Part shown: piece by piece, positions 31,700 through 44,941 of the stretch
Numbering within the stretch: position 1 is the stretch's first letter
Layout of the letters: each line of letters begins with the position of its first letter
Assembly (NCBI GenBank): GCA_032716605.1
Contig: CM064485.1
Coordinates: forward strand, 29,539,558-29,603,557
Reading direction: 5' to 3'
Source of the DNA: Paralithodes platypus
Taxonomy: Eukaryota; Arthropoda; Malacostraca; Decapoda; Lithodidae
DNA: 64,000 nucleotides
Program-made: the position numbers and the translations under genes
The notes under the pieces: generated by a model
Told to the model about the DNA's origin: nothing
Seen by the model: the letters and a program-made list of their open reading frames with translations, nothing else
Databases searched by the model: none

Positions 31700-33990
31700 C
31701 TAACGCTCTCCAACCTTTTATATATATACTCCTATCCAGCCTACCTTCACTTAGTAGGCCAGAACAACATTATAACTTTACTAACCCCTTGCATGCCATC
31801 TATTCTCTTACAACCTATTCACAACCCTGCACCCAATGGTCGTCGGTGCGGGGCTAGCCGCCTCACCAGTACTAACTTCTATTGCCATACTTCCAGATAA
31901 ATGTGGCAGAGTTAGCAACCCGTCTCCACCACATCCAGCAAACCATACAATTAACAACCAACCGATTAAAACCAGCTAGCCAAGGCACCTTCGGTTTTGG
32001 TATTAAGGACACCCACATCTGTCTCATAAACAGAGAGTTATTACAAACACTGGTGATATGGCAAGCCCCTAGCCACAGCCGCCGGACGACCATCCCAGAG
32101 AGAGGGCGCCCAGCTACCCCTTTTTACCCACCCGAGGAGGGAGACCCCCACCCCTGCGGAGGTGTACCTGACCCTTGTTGGGACTTACGGGTCATTGCCA
32201 GGTGGCACAGGAATTCTTCCTATCAATGAACTAACCATAGCATGACTAACCACCTTTACTAACCTTTATTAAAACCACAATAACCCAATTTACCTTTTCT
32301 TGCACACCTCTGATCACTAAATTAGGCACCTCAGCTATCCAATAGGGAATGAAGAACTGAAACAATCTAAGAGAGGACGCTCCTATCACAGCTGTCCCCA
32401 TCCTCCCTCGCAAAGTAGATCCAGTCTCTCTCCCCTAAATACTTCCAGTATAGCCAAAATAGTACCTCCTTCTACATAAGGCTCAGTATATCATACTTAT
32501 GAGGGCTTCCTAATAGCCATGTGCCACAACAGTAATCACCACCGATTAACCTGGTTCCCCGTATCTATTGAGAGATCACACAAGTCCATAAGACTCGAGA
32601 TCCCTATGGCCTACAGGGCCCAAAAAACCGAGCCTATAAACCCAGCTCCAGCCCCCAGTAAAATCAGGTTGAAAAATAGACCACACCCCAAAACCAGGGT
32701 TGCGTCACCAGAGTAACCTCGAGTTCTATCCTTGTTGGTTGCTGAGAAGTGAGTTTCCGAGCCAGCAGACCTCCGTGGCACGAATTTGAATAGAAGGACC
32801 TGTGCCACGTATTGTAAGAACTGTCATACATTATGGGACGACCCTGAGACGGGCCGCGAACCAGTCGCTTAGCCCCCAACATCATGGACGCAAGATAACC
32901 AGGACCAGACCCATCAAATACTACCCAAGATTCACTCTATCAGTACGACATTACTACAGTGCTATTTTTAGAGATTTCACTTTATCAATTTCCTAATGAA
33001 GTGGCCTATCTCTTTGCCCCAGTATAAGTCATATAACCATTCAATTTAGGAAGTGCTAAGCGTATCAGTTTTCATTAATTAACACGCGAGACTAACTCTC
33101 GTAATCAACCATATACCCAGATATTATTACATAGAAAGTGAAACCCTAGTGATATCTGAATGTTCGCCCACTGATTTGCGTTTCGAGGTATTTCTTAGAC
33201 AAGAAGATAAAACTTAGATCAGTACCCCCTGAGGTTACTAGAATTCCTCCCGGTGCTCTAAAATACGCGTGTCTAATGCTAGTCTGTGAATTACTACTTG
33301 TGTACCAGAGGCTACCAGTAATAAATCTAACCAGGTTAATATGATTCTATAAGTAACATTGATGGTCGTCGGTATATAAACCTGTTGAATATTAAAGCCA
33401 GTGAAAGAAGATTAATACCCTGCGGCTTTTTTCCGCTTGGGGTAGTGACTAGCTCTCGGACTTCCACCCAGAAGGCCCGGGGTTCGCGCACCCACGGCTC
33501 GGCGCATTAACGATTTTTCACAAGCACTGAGTCGTACCATCATCTTCATGAGCCAAGGGATGGGGTAGTAGTACAGGACCCCAATGGAAATACACCTAAT
33601 CGTGGCCTTATTGAAGCTATCCTTAGCTAGCGTAGCATGCGCTAGCTTTAAGAACTATTGATTATTATTATTATTACCTATGAACGCTTGGAAGTGGGAG
33701 GATTAGGCCTCCATCCAGATCCACTTATGCTAGTGTTGTTCAAATCTATATTTTGTCTTGCACGAGTATTTCAGATGTGGTATATCAATAAACGTTGATC
33801 GGGTATCTTGGTACGTTTTAGTGTGTTTCTTTGTGTTACTCTATTCCTCATTTACCTTGTATTGTGCATGCAGCCTTATATACCTCAGTCATTTAGAACT
33901 CAACATTTACCGCGAAGTTAATCCTGTAGAAAAACAGCGGCATAAACACTTATTGTTTGTTGATGATCTCCAGGTTACAGGCATAAAATA
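31700..33990. repeat. Unidentified repeat of about 2 kb, copy A (with SINE insertion)
   Basis: Aligns along its length with 34190-36240, starting TATATATACTCCTATCCAGC and including GGACCAGACC and ATTTGCGTTC-containing parts. The copies are in direct orientation and clearly diverged with many small indels. Copy A contains the SINE at 33425-33676, absent from copy B. No protein-coding potential was recognised; a non-autonomous element or a long LTR are possible. Confidence 0.7.
33425..33676 (+). mobile_element. tRNA-derived SINE, copy A2
   Basis: tRNA-like head with GGGGTAGTGACTAGC (A box) and GGGGTTCGCGCACCC (B box), body, LINE-shared segment at 33575-33626 and (ATT)n tail at 33659-33676. The second copy of the surrounding 2-kb repeat lacks it, which confirms the insertion limits. 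Confidence 0.85.
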
Positions 33991-34189
33991 TATGTCTTTG
34001 CTCCTCTCATGAACCAGGTGTTCAACTGACATAATAAAGAAATACCCATGGTTAACTGGTTACCTGTGTGTTTAACTATCCTACCGTTTTGGTCTCTTTA
34101 TTTCAAGTCTTTAAGGTATACCTATCCAGTTAGAGACGCTGCTCATTGTACAAAGAATATCTCGCGTTCCAATTTGGACCGGGCATAAA

Positions 34190-36240
34190 CAACTAACATT
34201 CTCAAACCTTTTGTATATATACTCCTATCCAGCCTACCTTTCCCCAGTAGGAAAGAACACATTAAGAACTTTCCTTTTTTTCTTCCACCATTTGCATGCC
34301 ATCTCATTCCCTCACAAAACCCATTCACAACCCTGTACCAAATGATCAGCAGTGCGAGGCTACGCCGCCTTTTCCCCCCCCGCCCCCATGTGACTAACTT
34401 CTATTGCCCATACTGCCAGATAAATGGGGCAGAGTTAGCAACCCAGTTGTTCCACCACAGGCCACAACAAACATGGCAACTTAACAAACCCCAACCAATT
34501 AAAACCAGCTGGTCAAGGCACCTTTGCGGTTTTGGTCTTACGAACACCCACATCTTCTCCATAAACAGCGGGTTATTACAAACACTTGTAATATGGCAAG
34601 CCCCCCAGCCACAGCCGCCCGGGACGACCGATCACCGAGAGAGGACGCGCACCTTACCCCCTCCCTCACCCACCCGAGGAGGGAGACCCCCACCCATGCG
34701 GAGTGATACCTGACCCCTGTTTTGACTTCCGGGTCATGGCCAGGGTAGCACAGGAATTCTTCCTATCATGAACTAACCATGTATGACTAACACCTTTACT
34801 AACCTATTATTAACCCACAATAACCCATTAACCTTTCTTGCATACTCTGATAAACCACAAAATTAGCACCTCAGCTCATACCATAGAATGTGGAAAAAAG
34901 ACTGAGCAATCTAAGAGCAGATGCTCCTATCACAGCTGTCCCAGTCCCTCCTCGCCAAAGTAGAATCCAGTCTCTCCTCCCCTAAATACTTCCAGATATA
35001 GCCAAAATAGTACGCTCTTATACTAAGGCACCTCAGTTATATTCCATTATGAAGGCTCCATATAGCCATGTTGGCCACAACAGTAATCACCACCTTACCT
35101 AGTATCCTGTATCAATTGAGAGCTCAAATAAGTCCATCAAACACTCGAGATCCCTATGGCCTACAGGGTCCAAAAAACCCCCCTCTAAATTCAAGCTCCA
35201 GCCCCCAGTAAAATCAGTTGACCAGATAGACACAAACCAGGGTTGCAGTCACCAGAGTTGACCTCGAGCTCTAGCATTGTTGATATGCTGAGAATTGAGT
35301 TCCAGAGACCGGCAGACTCCGTGGGCAGATGTAGATAGAAGGACATGGTCCACTCGTACTTGAGAACTTCCTACATATGGACCACCTGGACGGCCGCGGA
35401 ACCAGTCGTTAGCCCCCAACATCCCACGGACGCAAGATAACCAGGACCAGACCAATCCAAATACTACCCAAGAGTCACTCTATTAGTGCCTACAGGTTGT
35501 TACAGTACTATTTAGAAGACTCACTTATTAATATTTTCTAACGAAGTGGCTATATCTTTGCCCCAGTATACTTCATATATAACCATTCCATTAGGAAGTG
35601 CTAAGCGTATCAGTGTTGATTAATTAACAGGCGAATATTAACTCTCGTACTTACCCATATATCCAGATATTATTACATAGAAGGTGAAACCCTAGTGATA
35701 TCTAATGTTCGCCCCCCACTGATTTGCGTTCTACGTATTTCTGCTATAGAAGGAATATAAAACGTAAGATCAGTACCCACCTGAGGTTACTAGAATTCCC
35801 GTGCTCTAAAATATGAATGTCTAATCTTAGTCTGTGAAAAATACTACTTGTGCACCAGAGCGTACCGTAATAAATCTAACAGTGAATCTTGAAGTCTATA
35901 AGTCAACCTTGTATGGTCGCGCAATATAATAACTTGTGAATATAATCCAGTTGGGATCCAGCAAGGATTACTACCTGAACGTTGGAAGTGGGAGACTAGG
36001 CTCCAACTCCAGATCCACTTATGCTAGTGTTGTTCAATTCTAATCATTTTGTCCTTGCTACGAGTATTCAGAAGTGGTGCAAATCAATACAACGTGATCG
36101 TGTTGTCTTGTTACCGTGTGTTTCTTTTGTGTTCCTCTATTCGCATACCTTGTTTTGTGCATTGCAGGCCTTCTATAACCCATGTCAGAGTAGAACTCAC
36201 ATTACCCAAGTTAATGCCTTTCAGAAAAGCAGGGCATAAC
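34190..36240. repeat. Unidentified repeat of about 2 kb, copy B
   Basis: Direct, diverged partner of 31700-33990 without the SINE. Short open frames (for example 34342-34713, 36049-36465) do not keep frame between copies and are not genes. Confidence 0.7.
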
Positions 36241-36246
36241 AGTTTT

Positions 36247-36345
36247 ACTGGGCCGAGCTGTCTACGCCGTGGGCCGAGCTGTTTCGTTTTTACTGGGGCC
36301 GAGCTGTCTCGCCGTTTGGCCGAGTTGTCCCGTGGGCCGAGTAGT
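36247..36345. repeat. GGGCCGAGCTGTC short motif array
   Basis: GGCCGAG followed by CTGT, TTGT or TAGT occurs five times in about 100 bp with variable spacing. It lies between the 2-kb repeat and the 3' end of the LINE at 36425. Function unknown. Confidence 0.75.
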
Positions 36346-36424
36346 CTAAGCAACCTGAACAGACACCATGGAGAGAAGACACAGCATGTGATTTTGTGCG
36401 GTAGCAACAGTGGAACGATCTTAC

Positions 36425-38160
36425 ACGTTACACTTTGTTACACTTTGTTGTATTCCGTCCGTTAGGTGACACAGGTTGAGATGGGGCTTCCACTGCGACC
36501 AGGCAGCTCCCTTTCTTCCATCTCTCCATTCTAGAAGTCGCATTGGAGTTGGGTGTGCTGGGGTATCCTGGTGTTGGGCTGGCTGTCCGGTATTTTGGCT
36601 CAGCCACATGTCCAAGTGTTTTTTGAAGGTGTCCTGGAGACACACCGGTCATGTTCCTGAGAGGTGGTCTGCTGGTATACAGTTTGAAACAGTCTGGTTC
36701 CATTGTATGTAACGCTGTGATGAATCAGGGATTTGATTGGTTTTGTGGTGATCCCGGCGTAGTCCTAACCATCGCACAGCCTCCCTCGCCTTTGGTGTGA
36801 GTCTCTTGGATGTTGGATTTGGTACCTTTTTGTGATTCCAAAAAATCTTCCAACGTAGATGATGATGTATCTCTTCCCTACGTCTTTTGAAAGTGAGTTA
36901 CCAGGCTTCCAGCTTCCTTGAGTCTCCCTCCCAGTAGTTAAAGATGTTGAAACCCATGAATTTTACTGGTGAATGTCCTCTGGGTTGGCTTCGATTCTCT
37001 GTTATTTTCTCCTACTTTTTGGGGAGACCAGAGCTGAGAGCAGTACTCTCCAGTCGTGGTAGGAACCAGTGACTTTCCGCCACAGTGGTAACCATACCAC
37101 CTCGCTATTTCTTGTGTGGAAGGTTTCTCAGTAATCCAGCCTGCTATTTGTTTTGCTGTTGTTGTGGCTTTGGTAATATGCTGGGAACAAAGTGGCGTCA
37201 CTGATCATATTTACTCCCAAGAATCCCTTCACTGTGGTCCTTTGGCGGTAATTTCTTGCGGTCCACGTTTTGTAGTTGGGTGTCGTTTTGTAGTGCTCTC
37301 CTTGTTCCCGTACCTTAAGGCAAGCTCGTAACTTGTCTCCGTTTAGGGCCATGTTGTTTTGCTTATGCCCCACTTCAGGATTGTGGTCCAAGTCTTTGTT
37401 GTAGTAGCTGTGCATCATGTTGTGCTGGTGATTTTCTTCATTGAGTCTGGTGTCGTCTGCAAACGATGAGACTGTTGAGTGTTCCAGTCCCTGTCGATGT
37501 CTCCTATCATGATGAGGAATAGGAGGAGGTCCCAGTACTGATCCTTGTGGTACTGAGTACTCGCTGATGACCCCACCTGCTTCTGATAGGCTTGCCTTGA
37601 AACCCCGTGACTCTTTGTTTCTGTTTGGTGATGAAGCTGTGGAGCCATCTTCCAAGGTTCCCTTCCCCCCTATTCCCAGGTGATTTGAGGTTTATTGTAG
37701 AAGGATCCCATGGTCCACCTTGTCAAAAGCTTTGGCGAAATCTAGATATTTATGACTTCTACATTTTCTCCGTCTTGCATATCCTGTAGGATTTTGTCGT
37801 AGATAGATAGTAGTTGTGAAAGGCAGGAGCGTCCTTGTCTAAAGCCATGTTGACCCCCTCGTTGAATGCCTCGTTTATCTTCCAGGTGGCTGACCATCTT
37901 AGCTCGTAGTTGTTCTTTCTATGATTTTAATAAGGATGGTGACGTCAGCACCACCTGGTCTGTAGATTTTTGGCTATTGCCTTTACTTCCCCCTTTGTGT
38001 ATTGGTCTTGTGACAGTACCTTCTTGTAGGGATTGTGGTACATATCCAGTTTGGATCCTGAAACACTTCATATTATGGGTGTACATAAGTCGAGGAAGAA
38101 AGACAAAGGAAGAACCACTATTGCAGAGGCCGTACATCGAAGATGAAAGACAAGCTGAAT
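36425..38160 (-). pseudogene. LINE reverse transcriptase remnant (third LINE type)
   Basis: Minus-strand RT fragment: 37919-38137 shows the region before motif A with FRIQTGYVPQSLQEG and KGGSKGN; around 37700-37740 KAFDKVDHG; 37128-37655 has SVPQGSVLGP and SSFADDTRL with the catalytic FADD; 36428-36703 holds the C-terminus. The 3' end carries two TGTAACAAAG-type units (on this strand) as a tail. Frames are broken and the 5' part including the endonuclease is missing. Confidence 0.75.
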
Positions 38161-39471
38161 AGGAAGAGGGAACTGCTCTTTTGAGGAAGAAAAAATCAAT
38201 ATTTAAAACGAAGAATATGATTTACAACTGTTGGAGGAAAAAGGGAATAGAAGTGTAAAGAAAATCCAGTGATATATTAAAGGAAATATGAGCACGACAA
38301 CAAATTGACATAAATAGACAAATTGGAAATTGTAATTGCAATACAGTAGTTATAAAATCATAAAACCTAAGAAAGTGCCGATTGTAAAGGCAAAATCTTG
38401 TCGACCTACAACTACTGACTGGACTTAAAGAAAACCAGGGTTGCGTCGGACATCGTATGGGCTTGCGGCAGGTTCGCGAAAAACCATCCTCGGTTGGGAA
38501 AATATTACAAGCTCCACTACTTATCGTAACTATCGTCCACGTCATTCGTGCACACTGTGGCCACCACTGGCAAGGTGGTATTTAAATAGTGCGCATTACT
38601 TGAGTGGCACACCAGGTACGGCCGAGGTTGAGATGTTTATACTGCCCTACCAATGGTTAAAGTTTTTAACAAACCATCCAACAAGAACAAGAACTACTGT
38701 CTGATATTAACTCTCGGCTGCAACACATCGGGGGACTAGGCCTCTCCTAGTTCTCGAACACGTAAAGGTGGTTCAGGTCATGACCCTATTCTTGACTTCC
38801 AGTGTGCTGGCTTACTAATCCAGTAAGGTTTGTGGTAGATAACCTCTGTTTTTTTGCCCTTTTATCTTTAGTCCTAGTTCAGCTCATCTTGGTCGGGCGT
38901 CGCATAGCTTCGGAAAATACTGTGAGGTCTAGGCTATTAACCTATTACCACTAATTTTCCCAAGCTGTTTTTTCTTTTTTGGTTTTAGGCTTAGGTAGGC
39001 TAGTTTAATAATTATGCATAGGCTAGGACTACCCTAGGCCCAAGTGCTAGCCTATAGCATAGTGGAAATTAGTTACAATTCCCCGGAAAATGGTATTTCT
39101 CCCATTATCCAACGTCCAACGATCTCAAGTAAACCAACTACAAGATGCATCATGGCACACTCCTAGTACAGGTAGTAATTATAGGCCTAGGCCTACAATG
39201 TTTTTGCCTTTGGGATATAGGATGGGTTGAAGCCCCGGGGCCAGGGTTGTCAATCCACAAAATCATGATTTGTGTTAGCATTTATGGTTTATTAGTTTGT
39301 TATCATTATATAGCGCGACGGTAGTAGAGTGGCGAAGGCGTGAGGTCTAGGGGGGTCCGGGGGCATGTGCCCCACCGGATTTGGTGGTGTTGAGAATTTA
39401 GGTGTCTAAAACCGCATTTCTTTGCAATCTAAAAGCAATCAAGATGGAAATATGTCGACCAAAATTGTGTA
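38161..39471. other. Unassigned sequence
   Basis: No gene or recognisable element. 38900-39200 is rich in CTAGGCCT-like words, common background in this genome. Confidence 0.5.
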
Positions 39472-39774
39472 CCATTTACCTTTGTTTGTTTAAAAAAAAA
39501 AAAAAAAAGGGTTGAGAGAGTTTCTGTTATCATTATACAAAAGCTCATTTGCGTTATCACTCAACAAAACAGCGTCGTTTGGACACCCTGGCCCCGGGCC
39601 AGGTGGGCCTCCCTCCCCGGGTGAAGGACGGTTTTTGTGTGTGCAATTGTTATGTGCCTGTTGCAGGGTGTCAAACGACGCTGGTTTTTTGAGTGATAAC
39701 GCAAATTAACGTGTATAATGATAACAGAAAACCTCCCCCAACCCTTTTTTTTTTAAAGAAACAAAGGTAATTCT
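39472..39774. mobile_element. Foldback/MITE with arms of about 110 bp
   Basis: 39476-39592 and 39664-39770 are inverted repeats: TCTGTTATCATTATACA, TTGCGTTATCACTCAA and CAGCGTCGTTTG all recur inverted, and both arms carry an A-run. The loop is about 70 bp. No ORF. Confidence 0.8.
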
Positions 39775-40499
39775 GCATAACTACTACTCCTGGCTATTTT
39801 ATGTTTAATTTGTTTTAGTTGTGTATGTTAATGCTTTGTAAGTGTGTATTTTGTATTTAGAAAGTGAGGACGAAAGGCCAATTTATTAGCATTTCTATTA
39901 TTTAATTGTAATTCCGATACCTCAACAATCTAAGTGGGAGAGTTTGGGAATGCGTGGGCTGTTGGGTGGGGGTAAAAAGAAGGGGTATTATGGGGTAATA
40001 ACCTCTAAAAATCTAATAAATACAANNNNNNNNNNNNNNNNNNNNNNNNNNNNNNNNNNNNNNNNNNNNNNNNNNNNNNNNNNNNNNNNNNNNNNNNNNN
40101 NNNNNNNNNNNNNNNNNNNNNNNNNGTACGTATTCGTTATTTTTGGACATATGAATTAGGATAACTAATCATCTGATGGTATTGCATTGTTTGTAACTTT
40201 GTCACTGTCGTTCTATATGCTAACTTGTGGAAAGCTATTGTTTTGCTATGGTGCAACCTTGTGTATTCCCCTAAGAACAAAAAAATCTATTGAATAAACC
40301 AAAATCAAACCAAAAAACATTATATACTGTATATATACAGTATATAGCACAATTTGAGTTATTAATTCAACAAAGTCCATATTCAGGGGCAAGTACAAAA
40401 AAAAAAACCCTAAAATAATTTCAGGGCAAGTAAGGATATATATCAGGGCAAGTAAATTTTCTGAATTCACTAGGCCGGGGCAACTAGATTCTGGAACAC
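39775..40499. other. Unassigned sequence with gap and palindrome
   Basis: Contains 100 N at 40026-40125, a perfect 26-bp palindrome at 40321-40346 centred on TATA, and three AGGGCAAGTA motifs at about 40388-40455. No gene. Confidence 0.6.
40026..40125. other. Assembly gap (100 N)
   Basis: Exactly 100 N. Confidence 0.99.
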
Positions 40500-43407
40500 T
40501 AATTTCCCAGCCTGCTTACAACACATCACAAACACCCCACACACCCCACACATCATCCTGGGTGGTGACTTCAACGCCAAGGTGACGTCGGGGCGCCTGG
40601 TTTTGTCGGACAAACCCCGACACGGGCAACCGGGCTCGAAAGACAGAGGGCCTGGTACTAAACAAAAACCAAACCGATAACCTCATCATCCTTAACGACA
40701 TCCATCAACATACCCCATATTCCTCGCAAGACCCTCTAATAATCCCATCATCTCCATGACATCACCTTTTGCTCCCCAGGAACTCGCCCCCACGAACATC
40801 CTGGAGGGCTGGTCAGAACCTTAGGCTCTGACCACCTCCCGATCATTAAATCACCACCAAAACCAGACTTCACCCCAGCTAGCCACCAAAACACACATAC
40901 ACCAATTATAAAAGAGCTAACTGGAGGAAGCATTCACCAAATGAGACAGAAAACAACACTTCACAACTCTAAACAGTACACCCATCACTAACATCAACAA
41001 TGCTGTACACATACTCAATAAAACTGATCGCACAACGCTGACAAGAAACACATTCCAAGAGGTAACAGAAAAAGACACAACCCCAACTTCACACACCAGT
41101 AAATTCAACCCTCATCAGACAACGCGACATACTGAAACAACTCCCCAGCACACCACACACAAGACATCACAACAACAAATTCAAGCACTCAACCACCCAA
41201 AACTAACAACAAAATACAAGAACAACAAAAAACTAAAATTGGAATAAACTTCCTACACAGGAAAAACACTTTGATCCCAAAACAAACTGCCCAAAAAACT
41301 TATAACCAAACACTAAATAACAGCATCACACTTTCCAACAGCTAACAAACAAACAACAATCACATGCTGCAATCACAACAACACGACTCTACTCCTTCAT
41401 TTGTAAACAAACAAGCAAACACTCTCATCAATCACTTTTCACATGTCAGCCACCTTAAAACCTCACAAAGACGAACCCGACGTGTTATCCAACGTAAGAG
41501 ACCAATTACCCACAGACCCTGACTATACACCCCTTCACCAATCACCAGACAAAGCATATCAATCAACAATCTCAAGCACTCAACCCGCCTGTGGCCTAGA
41601 CAACAATAAGCAACATACACTCTCAGACACCTGGGACCACAAGGCAATACAAGCACTCACTAACATATCAAACTACAGCTATTCACAAGAACACAAGACC
41701 AGACACAGTTTGGAAGCATGGTATCATCCTATCACATTCCCCAAACCGCAACAAAGACCCCACGCTACCCTCCTCCGCACCGCCCCATCACACTCCTTTG
41801 CTCCCCTCCAAAGTCATGGAACGGACATAGTATTACAACTAATGACACCTGTACCTACCCCTAGCTCCAACACAAAATGGCTTTTAGGCCACTGTGTGGC
41901 GCAACTCCACAAAACCACTATTCTTCACAGGACCTTAGCACCAAAGAGCTTTCGACGGCATCAATTCAGCTAGACCACCACACAGATCACTATTAGCCAC
42001 ACTCGACATTAGTAAAGCCTTCGATGCCATCCCCCGCCACAACCTAACAAACAAAATCGACAACACAAACATGCACAACAACACAAAATGGTGGCTGGCC
42101 AACTTCCTAGCAGGCAGATGTGCACACGTATCTTTTGCCGGTCAGTCATCTAAAATCAGTAACTTTCCCAACGGAGTCCCACAAGGATCCGTACTATCGC
42201 CCGCACTCTTCATCTGTACATGCACCATATAACTACACCCAATACGCCCCAAATAAACTTAGCCTCCTATGCAGATGACATAACACTCACATGCACACAC
42301 CATGACCCAAAAAGAGCAACAGATCTCCTTCAACCCTATCTCAACACACTACATGGCTGGTGCACTACAAACAGACTTAATCTAAGCCCCAGCCAAATCC
42401 ACCGCAACCCTGCTCACAAGTTGGACAGGAGAACACGAATACATCCCTCAACTCCCATAAACAACACCCCCTACACATACACACACACCCAAAATCCTAG
42501 GAGTACATATGATACTCATATGACATTCAAACAGCACACCACAAACATTAAAAAGAAACTGACACCCAGACTTAACGCCCTCAGGTCACTTGCTCACACA
42601 AAATTTGGACACAACAAAGAAACTACCACCACAGTATATAAACAATACATAAGATCAGTGATTGGAATACGCAAGCCCAGCCTGGGCTTCTAACCTAGCT
42701 GAAACACATCATAAGACCTTACAGACTATTCAAAACAAAGCCCTGAAGATCATACAGGCTGCACAGCTACTGCACCTACAGATCACCTACATCAAGAAAC
42801 CAAAATCCTCAAAGTCAAAGACCATCTGGACATGAGAGGCACTCAATTCCTGGCAGCAGCCTCCACGAACCAAGACCACCCACTAAACTACATGGCAACA
42901 CACCCACAGACACCAAGAAATATCAAAACAACACCCAGCACACGGTATCACACACAATTATTGTCCTCTCTCCCTCCCTGCCCACCCCAACCAACTTCCA
43001 GAAGCACATCCATACATCCATATCTCTCACCGATCCATCCACTCACTCACAGACAACACGCAGCTGCATGCACGAGCTCCCGAAATCCATCCTTCCGAAT
43101 CCTCCCTTCCTTCGCGAGGACAGAGTCCACCTGGCCAGGCTGAGATGCGGACACCATCCAGCTCTCCTGAGCTATCAGAAGAGACTGGATGACTCCGTTG
43201 TCGACGCCTGCCCGGGATGTAACACAGCACCCCATACCATTAACCACATCATAGAAGACTGCATTTCACACAACCACTTACGCCAACAACACAATCTACA
43301 CTCAATGAGAGCTCTGTGGGAAAGCCCGATCGTGGCCATGGCCTTTCTCAGGGACTCGGGGCTGTTCGGGCCAGGCAGCTTAGGGAACAACAACAACAAC
43401 AACAACA
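40500..43407 (+). mobile_element. Jockey/I-group-like LINE, copy a (5'-truncated, decayed)
   Basis: Plus-strand LINE with an (AAC)n tail (43386-43407). Endonuclease begins at GGDFNAKV (about 40560). RT: LDISKAFDAIPRHNL near 42010, NGVPQGSVLSPALF near 42170-42210, SYADDITLTCTH near 42268, GWCTTNRLNL near 42357. The C-terminal part (43068-43400) has LARLRCGHHPALL and a Cys/His motif CPGC...HIIEDC, typical of jockey and related clades. Many stops and frameshifts. Confidence 0.82.
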
Positions 43408-43893
43408 CCACTTCTTTTATGGCTCTTTTTTATGTTCATATGTTCATATTAAAAGTAAATAAACAGGAATGAATGGAGAATGCTTGTGAATAGATGAGTG
43501 AACACGTGGTCATTTGGGGGAAGGGGTCGGGCGCACACGTGGACTAGATAATAGTCCATCAGGCGCCTGGCCCGGGGAGACGGTTTATGTGAATGGTGCG
43601 CCTGGAAGTGTGGTGGGCGAGCTTGTGGTTTCGGCTCTGCTGCATGTCTGCCTGCTGAGATCGGAACCTCTCCGGGTGGTCGGGGGCCGGGGAAGTGCTG
43701 GAGGGACCTCAGTGACCTTGGTCTCTGGGTCTTCTGGATGACCTAGAAGTTGTGTGAATTTGTATTTTGCTTTTGTGTGTTCATTGTTTTCTGTTGTGTT
43801 GTCCCTATTCGGGCTCTGTCTTGAGTCGCCTCCCCCCCCCCAAAAAAAAATATATATATATAGGAAAAGTGGGGATTGGGCCTGAGTACTGTA
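43408..43893. other. Unassigned G-rich stretch and dispersed module
   Basis: 43500-43740 is G-rich with one frame (43514-43741) lacking any recognised feature. 43795-43890 is the dispersed module also at 14490-14610. Confidence 0.45.
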
Positions 43894-44941
43894 CAGTGGT
43901 CCCCCGCGTTTTAGCGGGTTTCAGCTTGGCGAAACACAGTATTGGCGATAGGTTGGATATGGTACCAGAATCCGAATTTGGCGCTTCAAATACACTTTTG
44001 GCGAGAATGCTGACGTCACGGAATGGCGTCGGCCCAGAATGCGCCGCCCGCAAGCTCATCTCACCAGGCCTAACTCTAAATAATTCATGGTAAATAAAAT
44101 CTGTTATCTATTATCTATTGTCTTTTTTATTGCTGTTAATGTTTCATGTAGGCTACAGTAGAGCGCCGTATTGAGAGTAACTCTTAGGCCGAGGCTAGGC
44201 TATAGATAGGCTTAGGCCTACTCACAAAACCTGCTAGGATAGGATTAGCGAGAATATCCCAGGTATATTTCATAAACGTATATTAACAGAGTAATCTTGA
44301 CCAAACCGATTTGTGAACCTCATATCTCTTGTGTTTTGCTTTGTTTATTGTGCCGAACAGTCTGCGACACACAAACACACACGCGCGCATCAGCTGACTC
44401 AGGGGTCCAATCGATAAATATAATTAATCAAAGAAGTGACCATGGATCCAAAACCAATTTCATTATTTTGCTCAATCGAAAAGCAGTTGGTATAGAAAAT
44501 TCTAGTCTTCACCATTCACAAGGTAAAAGTGATTTATGCCTCCTAATATATATCTAAGCTAGGTTAGACCATTTCTTGGTCTGGCTAGCTAGTGACTTAG
44601 CAACTTGTTGCTAAGGTTATGTGGTTATTCCTTATCAATAAGACTATTCACACGATAACAATGAATTCTGCTGCCTGATATACATCTAACCTAGGTTAGG
44701 TCAATTCTTTGTGGAGATATATAGGCTAGGCCTATGTCTTCTAGCAAAAACAGAGTAAGGCAGACGGCGCCGAGTGTGTCGGCGATCGACGATGGCGCAT
44801 GGCGGGCGGTTTTGAAAAGGCCCAAAGGGTGAACTCGGGCCTCGTCAAAGACTAATGGATAATTTTCCCATTTAAAGTACTATTCGCGTTTGGCGATGGT
44901 TTGGCTAGACTAATGAATTCGCTAAATGAGAGGGACCACTG
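43894..44941. mobile_element. Pogo/Tigger-like non-autonomous DNA transposon
   Basis: Ends are CAGTGGTCCC in inverted orientation (43894 onward; complement ending 44941), flanked on both sides by TA, the target duplication of the pogo/mariner group. Imperfect TIRs extend about 25 bp (TTTAGCG shared). No transposase ORF is visible in 1048 bp. A related fragment lies at 53973-54253. Confidence 0.8.

Noticed and set aside
31700..36240. LTR pair of an LTR retrotransposon
   Set aside because: Copies are only about 200 bp apart with no gag-pol between them, and no TG...CA ends or primer-binding site were seen.
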